Assembly (NCBI RefSeq): GCF_000801105.2
Contig: NC_079517.1
Coordinates: 11,222,001-11,286,000 of the forward strand
Direction of reading: 5' to 3'
DNA from: Raphanus sativus
Lineage: Eukaryota; Streptophyta; Magnoliopsida; Brassicales; Brassicaceae
Length of the DNA stretch: 64,000 nucleotides
A program made the translations under genes and the position numbers. Below, one piece after another: positions 37,098 to 48,809 of the stretch. Positions within the stretch are counted from its first letter, which is position 1. Each line of letters opens with the position of its first letter. The notes below the pieces were generated by a model. The model saw only the letters and a list, made by a program, of their open reading frames with translations, did no database searches and was not told the origin of the DNA.

Positions 37098-37617
37098 AAA
37101 ATTGCGAATTATTATTCAACATTCAATCTCAAAGCAGAAGTCACAATTCAAAATTATAATTCACAAATAATTTAATATGTCCATCAACTCTGTGGATAGT
37201 GGAATCTGATCCTTATTATTACATGGATCGAACATATTGTTCTTGGACATCATTCCGCACAAAATTCCCAAAATATCTTAATAGTATTCATTTGTCCATG
37301 ACTCAATAAAACAAATAACAAAGAAACGGCCTAGTAAAAAGGTGGACATAAAAAAAAAAAATAGATGTCAAATGTTAAAAGACCATTTAAATCCGAGGGC
37401 CATATCGTAAATAAAATTGAAGTTGATGTGTGAAGGGGAAGCCACCAAATGAGTCAGGTCTCCGTCTCTCTCGGTTCGGCACAGCGCAGCTTCCAAAGGC
37501 GAACGTCTTCGTCTCCGGCGAGCTGTTAACTTGCCGATTTTTATTTTCCGCAAAATTTATCGTTATCTAATCGCATACGGTATATACCCCTAATTAATCG
37601 TATCTTTCGATTATCAC

Positions 37618-37740
37618 ACTCTCTCTCTCTCTCTCTGTCTCTGATTTTGAGTAGTTTCGATTCTATAATGGCTAGGGTTTAAAGGAGGTGATTGTGTTGC
37701 CTTGGTTTTGTTTGGATTTGCTAGGGTTTCGTTCTCAAAA
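37618..37740 (+). promoter_or_regulatory. 5' leader of SAM-domain gene
   Basis: A CT microsatellite (about 37618-37640) is followed by two ctagggttt telo-box-like motifs (about 37673 and 37723) just before the ATG at 37741. Such motifs are frequent in leaders of crucifer housekeeping genes. 37098-37617 holds no other feature I recognise. Confidence 0.5.
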
Positions 37741-40123
37741 ATGTCAGAAGCTTCTAGGCGGAGTAGGGTCACTATTACTCTAGGTCGTAGCGGCCAGGTA
37801 CGTTTCTTCTCATTACTCTTGCTCTCGCAATGTGTGAGAGTTGTAGCTTGATTTGGTGCGTGTGTATGTTAGGGCTTTTTGAGAGTCTGGAAATGATGGT
37901 TGATACCAATAAAGATATGATTTAATGAGAGCTGAGCATAGGAAAGTGTTCATCTTTGATGTATCTTTTGGCAGGTGGTAAGTCGAGATGGGACTGATAT
38001 AGATGATTTGCCTAGAGTTGGGACCAAGCGGTCTGTCAAAGAAAGACTGGGGAACCAGTTTGATGTCTCTGCTTACGGAAGTGATGCGGTCAGTAAAAGG
38101 TGTTTCCTTTTTCCTTCTTATCTGTGTATTAATCTAAGGAGCTTCTTAACTTGTGGTGTCTCTATTGTTGTTGATGAAAAGTTGGGCCCTTTGTTTGGGT
38201 TCATGGGGTTGGGAATAATGGGTTATGCTTAGTGTTTTGGGACTTTAGGCAATCACTGAGAGATACGGTGTTTTCTCTTCTTTGTTTTGTGTAGGCAAAG
38301 AGGGGAAGCAAGTTTCAGTGGAAATGGTATAGATATATGAATTTCTGGATGGATACACACTTGCATCTTTTGCTGATTTTCTGACCCATCATCACTCTTA
38401 TGTTTCGAAGATTTGCAGATCAGTCAAAATGATCTACGTTTCAAGCTGTTGCAAAAAAATGCACAGAGACGAGCTCAGAGCGAGGAAGGCAGCACTGTGG
38501 ATCTTCGTGAAAAGCTCCTCTCCAAGTCCAAGAGTGAGCAGCTTCGTCGTAGCTTTGATACTCGACCTCGTATGTCTGACCTGAGGGATGATGACCCGTT
38601 GCCTCCATCAAGAACTGCTCGTGGTCCTTCTCATCTGCTTTCATCAAGCAGTGCTTACTCTCCATGGACCCGGGATGATATACGACGGAGGTCTCCAGAG
38701 AGGCTTATGAGTACTTCCAGGGGTCGGTCGCCACCAAGAAATGCTGGAAGTATGAGTGGCACTCCAAGGGCTCTTTCACCGCCGAGGAGCACCAGAAGCT
38801 TCACTGGTGGTTCGAGGGATCTCTCACCGCCAAGAAACTCTGGAAGAATGATTAGCCATTCAAGGAATATGTCGCCACCAAGAAATGCTGGAAGGATGAT
38901 TAGCCATCATAGGGATCATCTATCACCGCAAAGAAGTGGTGGTAGAATATTTAGCCATCCAAGGGATATATCGCCACCAAGAAACTCTGGAAGTATCAGC
39001 GGCACTCCGAGGGCTCTTTCACCACCCAGGAACACCAGAAGCTTCACTGGTGGTTCTAGGGATCCATCACCTCCGAGAAATGCTGGAAGAATGTTTGGCC
39101 GCCATCCAGGGGATCTATCACCTCCTCCAAGAACGACTGGAAGGATTATTAGCCCTCCAAGGGATCTATCACCGTCAAGGAACCCCAGAAGCTTCACTAG
39201 TGGCTCTAGAGCTCTGTCCCCAACTAGAAATGTGGGAAGCAGCTACATGGGTTCTTCTCGAGGGTTTTCTCCTTCTAGGAATCCTGGAGGAAGCTACGTA
39301 GGTTCTTCCAGGGGTTCTCCTCCACCAAGGAACATTGATGATTTCCATGGACGAAGCAGGATGGTTGATGATGTGAGACCATCACCGTATGCAGTTAGAG
39401 GTGTAGTAAATAATCAAGCACCAGGAAGTGGCATTACTCTTTCTAGGCCAATGTTACCTCCTCCGGTACCAAACCCTCATCCGTTGCCTCCTTTGAGTCA
39501 GCTCCCTCCTCTTGGAAGTATGATGCAGAACAGTCCCTTCCCTGTAAGATCCTATTTTCTTCTTCTCAATTTGTGAATGTCTTTTCTTTCTGTACGCCGT
39601 TCGAGTCTCCTTAACATTTACCCTCTGCATTATGCTCTAAAATCACTTGGTTATAAACTTCTAATATGTCATGTATATGTCTGCTTGGTGCTATTAAACA
39701 GATGGAAGAGCCTCTAACAGTAGAGAGCTTTCTAAATTCACTTGGACTTGGAAAATACTTCCTTGCCTTTAAGAGAGAGGAAGTAAGTTGCTTTTACGCT
39801 AGTTTTGTGCTTTTCATGTTGTGGCAGTTCAATATGCAGCAGATGCAGATTCTATGAAAATGATGATTAACTTGTTATCTGAACTCGACTACTATTGACA
39901 ACAGGTGGACATGACGACGATAAAGCAGATGAAAGAAAGTGATCTAAAAGATCTTATCATACCAATGGTACTTTCCTTGTGATTGTTATTGATCTAAAAC
40001 AATTAAGATTGATCACTCTTCTTTTAGCAGATGTTTTGAACTTTTGGTACCATTCCATTTGATTCAATGCAGGGTCCAAGGAAGAAGATTCTCCAGGCCA
40101 TAGCGTGTCTTCCAAAACGGTAG
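37741..40123 (+). CDS. SAM-domain protein with Ser/Pro/Arg-rich repeats
   Basis: Exons 37741-37797, 37975-38099, 38295-38326, 38411-39543, 39702-39782, 39905-39967, 40073-40123; 513 aa. The start of exon 4 rests on frame (acceptor tttcgaag), because the more obvious CAG at 38418 would break the frame. The middle, about residues 130-370, is a run of imperfect 13-20 residue repeats of the type SPPRNAGRMISHSRD, likely disordered and reminiscent of RS-type low-complexity regions. The C-terminal 64 residues form a SAM domain (VESFLNSLGLGKYFLAFKRE, then MKESDLKDLIIPM, GPRKKILQAIACL), a protein-protein or RNA-binding fold. The molecular role is unknown; it probably corresponds to At1g70180. Confidence 0.9.
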
Positions 40124-40767
40124 CGGCGGCCTCTTGCTGATTCTTACTCTTGTGGTCATAATTGGCCTTTTGCGGATCAAAACTAAGAAGAAACTCTTCT
40201 CTCTGGATGATTGTAGTCAGAATGTTATTATCTGGATTTTCTCTGTGATGCAATTTATCTCTCTTTTCTTTTAGACAAGTTGTCGACCGAATCAGCAGTC
40301 GTGTCAGGGTTCGTGTCTATTTTGAAACATGACATGCATTTTGGTGAATTGTAACTTTTTCTCCAATAGCATATTTCAATCCTAGTATTAGCCCGCCCCA
40401 TTCAGTTTAGATACAGAACGTACACTTTATTACAACGGTCCACTTGGGATAATGTATAGTGCTGATCCAATGTGGGAGCCTACTTTTCATCTGCTCCAAG
40501 TTTGTCTAGTAGCTTAATCTCTTGCAAGTTATCACATGAATTATGGGCCTAAATTAAGAAAGAAGCATACACTCATACACTCACTATCATTGTCCAAGTC
40601 TGCAACCGGGAAAGGTTAAAATCATTTATCAACTATACATTATGCAGAGCACCAAATCCACCAATATATACAAGATTAATGAATGGGATGTGAGAAAATG
40701 AAGATAATCCACGACAGTACGTAAATATATCTGATAAAACAAAACATTTGTAATCAAAGACTTCAAT
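40124..40767. other. 3'UTR and spacer
   Basis: The 3'UTR of the SAM-domain gene extends to about 40400; the rest is plain spacer up to the hAT MITE. Confidence 0.45.
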
Positions 40768-41446
40768 TAGGGCTGGGCAAAAAATCCGAATCCGAAAAAC
40801 CGAACCGAACCCGATCCGAAAAAGTAGCACCGAACCCGAACCGAAATTGATTAAATATCCGAATGGGTTCAAAATTTCGGTATTTAAAAAACCGAAACCG
40901 AACCCGATCCGAACCGAAATATTTTGGGTACCCGAATGTATCCGAAATAAATTTATATAGTTAAATATATACATTGTTTTTATATATAATGTATATTAAA
41001 AATATTAAAAATATATAAGATACCTTTAAGTTTTTCAAAATACTCGGAAAATATATGCAAATAGTCAAAAGTGAATGTTTAAAATAGCTAAAGTATACTG
41101 AAAACACCAAAATAGTTAAATATCTATTGATTTTTTATCCAAATATTCAAAGAAAAACAATTTATATGTTAAATTAAGGTATTTTGACATATATGTTATG
41201 AAAATTTATATGTAATATATTATCTTTCTTATAGATTTTGAAAATTTAAAGTATATAATGAATTTTGAAAATTTAAAAACATTTTAAATGGGTTATCCGA
41301 ACCCGAACCGAACCCGCAAAGATCCGAACCGAACCCGAACTGAAAGTTAGAAATATCCGAATGGGGCTGAAATCTTTAACCCCGAAAACCCGAAACCCGA
41401 ATGGACTGAACCGAAACCCGAATGGGTACCCGAACGCCCAGTCCTA
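40768..41446. mobile_element. hAT-type MITE
   Basis: 679 bp with inverted ends TAGGGCTGGGC and TAGGACTGGGC. It is flanked by a perfect 8-bp duplication acttcaat (40760-40767 and 41447-41454), the hAT signature. Subterminal regions are packed with ccgaacccgaac-type repeats. No coding region. Confidence 0.9.
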
Positions 41447-41657
41447 ACTTCAATCAGAAAGAGATGTGTGAGGATTAAGAGGAGATTGACGGTGGGATTA
41501 AATGGATATTTTATAGTTAGAACTTCAATAAGAAAAGGGATATGTAATTGGAATTGAAATGGGGTTTTCTCTCTATCGCATAAAATTAAGGGTCTAAAAT
41601 GAAACAATAGGAAAACAAAAGTGGTAAATAGAAAGGAGTAAAAGAACGGATTACAAC

Positions 41658-41710
41658 ATCCCACATCGGGAAGCTGGGAGTCACTTGTATAGGAGAGAGA
41701 CGCGTATAAG
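41658..41710 (+). promoter_or_regulatory. U5 snRNA promoter (USE and TATA)
   Basis: ATCCCACATCG at 41658-41668 is an exact plant snRNA upstream sequence element (RTCCCACATCG). The TATA box tataag is at 41705-41710, 36 bp further on. That spacing is the Pol II type; Pol III snRNA genes have it about 10 bp shorter. Confidence 0.92.
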
Positions 41711-41742
41711 AAATGGCCTTAGCTCTTTCTTCCAAACCACGC

Positions 41743-41861
41743 AGCCATGTGGTGAGCACAAAGCGAACTATTCTTTCGCCTTTTACTAAAGAATACCGTG
41801 TGCTCTCCAAGCCAAGTGGCATACGCCTATTTTTGGAGGGTCTTGCTTTAAAGTGAGCCCA
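41743..41861 (+). ncRNA. U5: U5 spliceosomal snRNA
   Basis: About 119 nt. The invariant U5 loop 1 cgccttttact is closed by the stem ttcttt/aaagaa. A long basal stem pairs gagcaca with tgtgctc and gcca with tggc. An Sm-binding site atttttgg lies at 41829-41836, followed by a 3' stem-loop gggtcttgc...gtgagccc. U5 aligns the two exons in the spliceosome through loop 1. The start was set about 38 bp after the TATA box at agccatg and may be off by a few bases. All conserved parts and the promoter are intact, so it is likely functional. Confidence 0.93.
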
Positions 41862-42079
41862 ACAACAGCTAATTGCAATTTTTTGTCTGGTTCGTGTTTA
41901 TCACTATACAAGCTGCATGCCTGTATCTATTAGCTTGGTATGAAACTGAGTTTGTAGTTTGTCACTATACTGGCTGTATATTAGCTTGTAATGAAATCTA
42001 TTTCAATTGGTTAAATATTATTTTCTCAGTCTATTGAAGATTCATATAAACACTTCTCTGCTTAATATCTGTAAAACTT

Positions 42080-42111
42080 ACTAATCTTTTTTTTTTTGGT
42101 TTGACTAATCT
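42080..42111 (-). mobile_element. Possible poly(A) retroposon stub
   Basis: Direct repeat actaatct (42080-42087 and 42104-42111) flanks T11 then ggtttg, meaning CAAACC plus A11 on the minus strand. The repeat is short (8 bp), so this is less certain than the other stubs. Confidence 0.5.
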
Positions 42112-42266
42112 ATGATAATCCCCTTCAAATATAACATAAGACCCAAACATTTTGTATAGTACATAACAGTGCTTTTCCTTGAGCTGAAGTTGTTACAACA
42201 CGATAAAAGCCGATCCCCAATGTTTCGGGTGTCCCAAATGATCCCGAATGATATCATCCAGCTTTT

Positions 42267-44646
42267 TTTTTTTTTTTTTAACTCAACAACTACTTCAATT
42301 TCACCAAACAAATGTTCATACAATTAGCTTATCAGCCTCCAACACAAAACTTAACCATCTAGGCACCGTAGAATACAACTTAGGGACAATGGACGTAAAT
42401 GCAGCAGTCTCCTTTGCTATTCTATCTGCAACTTTGTTACCACTCCTATTATAGAACCGCACCTTGAAATTCACTGATCGCGCCAAAAGGGTACTAATTT
42501 CTTGAATGATGGGCTTCATTCTTGGCCATATATCTTCTTCATCATTCAGCATCCTCACCAAAATTTGAGAGTCTGTTTCAAACAGCACATCCTTGTAACC
42601 AAAATCTGCCAAGGTATGAATTGCCCATCTCAAAGCTTCAGCTTCTGTTTCTATTGCTGACCCCATAGCGAAAAGTTTCTTAGCCCCCGCCCACAACAGA
42701 TTTCCTCCATGATCTCGTAAGATCCAACCTCCACCCCCGTCTTCAGTTTCCTTGTTCCAGGAGCCATCCGTATTGCATTTGAAGCTCGCCATAGGAGGAG
42801 GGATCCATCTTTTCTCTCGTTCCTCGCTCAAACCTGTTGTGGAGCTTTTCACCACCACATTTGTAACCTCAGCTCTACCATTCCATTCCTTTGCATCCTC
42901 CCTTGCCTTTGCTATTGTGGCACTAGCTGAATAATCTCTACTTCTAAATAGAAGCTCATTTCTATTCTTCCACAGCCTCCACAATAACCATGGGATCAAA
43001 CCCTCCTCCATAGTCTCACTTGGGTACTCTTTTTTCAGATTTAAGACCCAAAAGAGGTTAGAGAAGAGTGAGTCACACCATGAGCCTGATGGTGGGATAT
43101 GAATATTGGCTTCCGCCCAGATCAAACGCGCGTAAGTGCATTGGAACAGTAGATGATTAACACTCTCAGCTCCCGCATCGCATCTGCTACACTCTTTGGA
43201 CTTTCCAATGTGTCTTTGCACCATGTTTGCGGCTACTGGTAGAGCATTGTTCAGACATCTCCACAAGAAATGTTTAACCTTTGGACTGGTCTGTGAACTC
43301 CACACCAGCTGGTAGATTGCATCCAAGCTAGGTTGATTCGCCACTTGGGTCGTATTTGCTAGAGCAGCAACGTTAGTCTGCACCCAGTAAGCGGACTTTA
43401 CGGTATAGTGGCCAGTCTTAGTGTATTCCCAAGAATATGTATCTGCACTATTTTCTTCCTGCTGGATGTATGATTGAAATTTTGTTCTTCACCTTGTCTG
43501 TGAACAGACGTCCCAACAAATCGACATTCCATTCTCTTCCATCACTACACAGCAGGTCACTTACACGCATATCCTCAGGAATATTGGGTTGGAGTCCATC
43601 CTCTTGTCGTTTCATTGAGTTGACCATCTCAGCTGGTTTCTTCCCCAACCATCTTTCCCTCCAAACACAAGTATTTTTGCCACTTCCTATCACCACTCTT
43701 GCACCTTGCTGAACTAGCTTTTGTGCTGCATGAATGCTTCGCCACGCATATGAGGGTCTGGATCCTAAGGGAGCCGATAGAGGGTCAGAGTTCTTGAAGT
43801 ACCGGACCGTGTCAATAAGGAGTTCTTATGAGTGAGCATTCTCCATAACTGCTTTCCCAGCAATGCAATATTGAAGGCCTCAAGGTCTTTAAAGCCTAAA
43901 CCTCCACACTCCTTGGGCTTACAAAGATTGTCCCAACTCTTCCAGTGCATTCTTTTTGAGTCCTTGTTGTTTCTCCACCAGAAGTCAGACATAACGGCCA
44001 TAATCTGCTTACACACTGTCTTGGGGAGTAGGAAACATGCTATAGTGTAGGTTGGGAGCGCCATAGCAACTGCTTTCAGTAGAACCTCTTTACCCGCCGG
44101 CGACAGGAACTTTGTTTGCCACCCATGGACTCTCTTATTCAGGTTCTCCTTCAAGTAACTGAGAATTGAAACTTTAGCACCCCCGAAAGCTTCTGGGAGA
44201 CCTAGGTAAAGACCTTCCCCTCCTGTTTGCTCAATACCCTGTTTGGTTTTAATCTCCTCTCGTGTGCTCCTCGGGATATTCTTACCAAAATAAACACTGG
44301 ACTTTTGGTAATTTATCCTCTGCCCTGATGCCAAGCTGTAGCGCTGGAGAAGCTGTATCATCTTATCCAGTTCGTCATTGGTTCCCTTACAGTATAGCAT
44401 ACTGTCGTCCGTGAACAATAGATGGGAAACTGGAAGGGCTCTACGCGCTACTTTCAGACCATATATATGTCTCTTTTGTTCCGCCAGCTTTAGCATTTGC
44501 ACTAGTACTTCCGTGCATATGACGAATAGGTACGGGGAGAGGGGATCACCTTGTCGCAAGCCTCGGGTTGGTGTAATATGTCCATAAAGAACGCCATTGA
44601 TGAAAACTTGATACCTGATCGATGAGAACTTGATACCTGACCGATA
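42267..44646 (-). mobile_element. 5'-truncated LINE (non-LTR retrotransposon)
   Basis: On the minus strand, reverse transcriptase begins in mid-domain ([20 protein letters not shown]) and contains the catalytic FTDD ([10 protein letters not shown], where FADD is usual). A zf-RVT region (KVKHFLWRCLNNALP) and an RNase H domain (FKCNTDGSW, ETEAEALRWAI, ETDSQILVRML, NKVADRIAKE) follow. The three parts are in three different frames, so it is decayed. The 3' poly(A) shows as poly-T at 42263-42279. A 16-bp target duplication with one mismatch, atat(c/t)atccagctttt, lies at 42251-42266 and 44647-44662. Next to the 5' junction is a 22-bp tandem duplication (44599-44620, 44621-44642). The missing 5' half means it was dead on arrival. 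Confidence 0.93.
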
Positions 44647-44747
44647 ATATTATCCAGCTTTTCAGAATCAGTATACAGCAAAGTTTGCAATATAAACAAA
44701 CAAAAAATAAATAAAACCACCATCACTCAAAACTCTCAAAGTTTAGT

Positions 44748-44840
44748 TGGGCCAAAAGGAAACTTAATGGGCTTAAAATAATAAATGGGCTTTTCGACGT
44801 TGATCTGATCGTCAGACTTCGCAACGCCTCCTTTAGGGTT
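44748..44840 (+). promoter_or_regulatory. Site II and telo-box promoter of the L7/L12 gene
   Basis: Three site-II-like elements (tgggcc at 44748, tgggct at 44768 and 44786) and a telo-box-like ttagggtt at 44833-44840 lie upstream of the ATG at 44906. This combination is characteristic of plant ribosomal-protein and mitochondrial housekeeping genes and links expression to growing cells. Confidence 0.65.
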
Positions 44841-44905
44841 CTTCCTCAGACGAACCAAAACCCCCACATTACATTTGATAGAAGAAGAGCTCCGATCGCC
44901 AAAAG

Positions 44906-45538
44906 ATGAGTTTGATCCTCAGATTCAGACAACACTTATCAACCAAGATATCTCCACCACTCGCCTCTCTCATCACCGGTCGCCGGAGATTCGGACAACC
45001 GGCGAGAAAACAGGATGAAGAGGAGGAAGAAGAAGTAGAAATAGATCAGAGGAAGCTCCCGACCGACTACGATCCCGCCACATTCGATCCGACGGAACAC
45101 CGAAGCCCGCCGACGGACCGCGTGTTCCGCCTCGTCGACGAGATCTCGTCTCTGACGCTGTCGGAAATCTCAGAGCTCGGCGCGATTATAATGAAGAAGA
45201 GAGGCATCACGGAGACACCAACCGTCGCCGTTATGAAACCCGGAGCTGGAGGTGGTGGTGCCGGCGGGATCGCTCAGGGTCAAACCGGCGGTGGTGGTGC
45301 GAGTGAGGAAGCGAAAGTGGAGAAGACTGTGTTTGAGGTCAAGCTTGAGGGCTTTGAAGCGTCTGGGAAGATCAAGATTATTAAGGAGGTGAGGAGCTTT
45401 ACTGATTTGGGTCTTAAGGAAGCGAAGGAGTTGGTGGAGAAGACTCCTTCGGTTTTGAAAGCTGGTGTTTCTAAGGAAGAAGGTGAGAAGATTGTTGAGA
45501 AGCTCAAGGCTCTTGGTGCTAAAGTTGTTCTTGAGTGA
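44906..45538 (+). CDS. Mitochondrial ribosomal protein L7/L12 (bL12m)
   Basis: Single exon, 210 aa. The N-terminus is basic with no acidic residues up to about 35 (MSLILRFRQHLSTKI), fitting a mitochondrial presequence. An acidic stretch (EEEEEEVEID) follows. The N-terminal dimerisation helix (RVFRLVDEISSLTLSEISEL) spans about 72-100, a Gly/Ala-rich hinge 115-135, and the C-terminal L7/L12 domain 140-210 (FEVKLEGFEASGKIKIIKEV, GLKEAKELVEKTPSVLKAGV). L12 forms the stalk that recruits translation factors to the large subunit. A plastid form is possible, but the presequence and gene order (At1g70190) favour mitochondria. Confidence 0.92.
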   Translation: MSLILRFRQHLSTKISPPLASLITGRRRFGQPARKQDEEEEEEVEIDQRKLPTDYDPATFDPTEHRSPPTDRVFRLVDEISSLTLSEISELGAIIMKKRGITETPTVAVMKPGAGGGGAGGIAQGQTGGGGASEEAKVEKTVFEVKLEGFEASGKIKIIKEVRSFTDLGLKEAKELVEKTPSVLKAGVSKEEGEKIVEKLKALGAKVVLE

Positions 45539-46869
45539 TTGATTCGAAAGCAAGGTTTCGATTTTTTTTTTCTTTCTTTTGGTTCCGTCTTGATAGGAGC
45601 TAATAAATGTAATAGATTAAACTTAAAAGCAGCTTTGTCTCATTGCTATAATTGGTGGTTTTTGAGAGATGATCAAGTACATCAAATGTTTGGGAACCGT
45701 TGTGTTGTAGTTTAGTGTTGTTTTTTGTGGCTTTGGTATTGGCTTTAGTTTGAAGCATATTGGTTTTGTCTCCTCCAACTAGTTTTAGTTGATCTTGTGT
45801 CTGAAATCTGTTGGGATGAAACTAGTTACCACCACTCAAGAGAAGTAAAAGACATAAATAGATGTCTTAATAGTATGTTACTAGGTTGCAATACTGCTCA
45901 TATCATATGGTTGGAAATTAAAATTAGTCAGCCAAGTCTGGACAATGTATTGGTTATAATCAGTTTCAGAGACTCGTATCCTTTTATGCTCTGGTGAACA
46001 GTGGGTTAGTTTTGGGAGGTGGGTTTTAGGGTGAGACTCGTTCGTGCGCCACCAACAAGGTGCAAACATCGTTGTAAATCTCATAAAAATTGATCAGTGT
46101 AGTTGTACTGTTGTAGTTCATCTTAAGACCATTGTCGACAGTAAATATTAGATTTGATTGTTCAAAGGGCCTCTACATTCCTCAAGGAGGCTAAATATGC
46201 TTTTGGCTTGCTATTTTATTGGTTTGTGACTCTACTATAAATTGTTAATTGTCGCAGAAGCAGAAAAATATTCATGAAATCACTAATCAGTACGGAGCTT
46301 CTGTCTCTTTGTTTTTTTCCTTATACCAAAGCTTTCCGAAGCAACTCCAACAACCGTCAACATTCTTAAATTGAGAGACCTCAAAATTTTTTGTAGCTCG
46401 ATAGAGTCTCTCGTTTCTCAAAGTGGGAGTGTACAAAGAAGAAGGTTGAGAACTTAAAAAGGGAAATGGTGGAAAGGTTGTAAAAAGGCCAAGGCCAAAA
46501 TGGTGGTGGTTCTGCGGTTGAGGGAGCTAAAGCGGATAGATAATACTAAGTTTGATAGGTTGAAAATGAGAAGACTATTCTGACATTGTTTAAATATTTT
46601 TAGGTGATAAGGAAAAAACTCACATCTCTCTCTGTTATCTTTTAACCCACACTTGACTTTCAACATATCTATAATAAAACACAAACCATATAAGAGAAAG
46701 GGGTCCAAAAGGATTCTAAACCACAGAGATCTGTACCCAAGTTAGCTTGAGCATGCATGCGCATGCGCATCCGTGATGCATTCCTAAGGACAATATCCAT
46801 GAATTGAAACGTCAAAAGAAGACATGATGAGACTAAACACTTCAAATATTCACTCTGCTCCTAGTGATC
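45539..46869. other. Spacer between convergent genes
   Basis: 3'UTR of the L7/L12 gene to about 45640, then no recognised gene. 46751-46772 is an alternating purine-pyrimidine run (gcatgcatgcgcatgcgcat). Confidence 0.5.
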
Positions 46870-48689
46870 TCATTCATCATTTGAGGTTGAAGCAGCTTTT
46901 GCTGCATACTTGACTAAGACCCCAGTTAACAGAGCCTTCTCCTTCATCTTTAACCTGTGAAAATCGTAATTTTACCAGAAAATCAATCAGTCAAGTAAAA
47001 AGAATCTATTAACATTGTTACTTTTTTTTTAACCACAAAGATTTCTGTATGCTTTTTTCACCTCTTTGAAGATCCAGGAATCTCTATGGTTGAGGACTTC
47101 TTCCCTTTCACAAGAATCTTTTTCTTCTTCTTCTTCTTCTCCTTCTTCTTCTCTCCTTCCACTCTACCACCAGTTTTTGCTTCTGGTTTATCAGAGACAG
47201 CTCCTCCACCCAATACTTTTTCTCTACCTAGAAGCTTCAGCTCCAGCCTACGGATTCTCTCAATCCTTTCCTCATCTAAGGATGACACTGAACTATTCAG
47301 AGGTTCAAGATTCTCTTCAGCAACTTCCTCTTCTTCATCAGACCTATCATGTTCATCATCATCATCATCATCCACATGTGCTTCTGCCACAGCTTCCTCG
47401 GGTTTATTCAGTGCCTGGAATGAAACTAAAGGTGTCTCTAACTCCTCCTGTTCTCTAGTCTCTCGCTTCACAGCTTGTTTCTTAGACCTTACATTGGTTT
47501 GTACTTTGGGAGATTCTATGATACATTCTTCTTCTTCTTCCACTTCATCTACATCTTTGTCTGAATCATCTGATGACTCATCTTCCCACGAATCCACAGA
47601 AGCATCTTCTTCCACAACATCAACACTAGAAACTGCCTCAAAACCAGGAAAAGGAAGCTCCTCAAAGACGGTATCCGAGCGTAGCTCCTCAGAAACTGAT
47701 TGGTTCGAAGCAGCAAACTCCACAACCTGACATTTTATCTGCTTCACAACCTTCCCAAATGACAACCTCTGTCCATCGAATTGCTCCACAAACCTAAGGA
47801 AACAACAACCTCATCACACCAAAGATAGGACCGCTAGTTTTACAAGCAAAAAAAAACAGCAGAAGAGTCTCACTCTCATACCTGTTAGCATCAACCCCGG
47901 TTTTGAAATCAACAAGAGCGAACCCTTTACAGACAGGATCTTTAGTCTTCTTATTCCCAGACACAGCCGGTGCTAACTTCAACACCCCACTCACTTCTTT
48001 AAAAGCCGCCTTGAGATCTCTGTGAACATTCTTCTTCTTAGGAAGATTGGTCACACGAACACGGTACCCACTTTGAGTTTCACCTATGTATATAACATAA
48101 TCAAAATTCAAAAAGCAGATAAAATTGAGATTTTGATCAAAACAGGAAGAAAGAAAGAAATAAAAAAGGCGAAACCTTTGATGAGATTATTATTATTATT
48201 ATTATTATTATGGTCGCGTTTGAGAGGATCGTTGGTCTTGAGGTTGTTGAGATTAGCAGCTTGAGCTTTCCAGCTCTGCTCAATCTCCTCGAGGAGCTTG
48301 TCTTCTATTGAAGTCTCGTACTTTTTGCCAACGCCGAACCCGCGTGGCTTCTTCTCTAGCCATTGTTTCATCTTATCCATTGGCAAGAACTCTCCTTCGT
48401 CTTCGTCTTCGTCTCCATCTTCATCAAACTCATCCCAATCTTCTTCATCCTCTTCTTCTTCTTCTTCTACATCCTCTTCTGTACTGCTTCTACGTTTGTT
48501 TACAGCGGGCGGACGAAACCCATCACTCCTTTTGACAACGACTGCTCGAGGAAATGAGATGTGTGCAGAGGTTGTGAAGCAGGGAGAAACCAGATAAGCA
48601 CATGAAGGAGAAGAAGAGGAAGAGATTGAACACGGTGATTTGAAGCGAGAATGGAGCAGGAGGGAATTGCAGAGCGAAGCTCCGTTCAT
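46870..48689 (-). CDS. RRM RNA-binding protein, acidic, probably plastid
   Basis: Minus-strand exons 48176-48689, 47882-48083, 47062-47793, 46870-46954; phases fit; 510 aa. The last small exon reads LKMKEKALLTGVLVKYAAKA and ends SNDE. The N-terminus is Ser-rich and lacks acidic residues, suggesting a plastid transit peptide. Residues about 70-100 are nearly all Asp/Glu. An eight-Asn run comes from an ATT microsatellite. One RRM spans about 175-270 (YRVRVTNLPKKKNVHRDLK, KGFALVDFKT as RNP1-like). The rest is long acidic, Ser-rich and Lys-rich low complexity (KKEKKKKKKKILVKGKK). It corresponds by order to At1g70200, which I recall as RBD1, a chloroplast protein needed for 23S rRNA processing in the cold; that link is from memory. 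Confidence 0.9.
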
Positions 48690-48784
48690 GCTTTCGTGTG
48701 TCAGTGTGTTTCGTTATCTTCTTTCTTCGTCTTCGTCGGGGAAGAAAACTGAAGAAGAATCGCGAACTGAAACGTTTTCAAGAA

Positions 48785-48796
48785 AGCCCAATGGGC
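48785..48796 (-). promoter_or_regulatory. Paired site II element upstream of RRM gene
   Basis: agcccaatgggcc holds two site II cores facing each other, about 95 bp upstream of the start codon at 48689. This is common in promoters of organelle-translation genes. Confidence 0.55.
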
Positions 48797-48809
48797 CTGT
48801 TTTCGGCCT

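Noticed and set aside
47066..47730. Plus-strand Ser-rich open frames opposite the RRM gene
   Set aside because: They are mirrors of the acidic and Lys-rich coding sequence on the minus strand.
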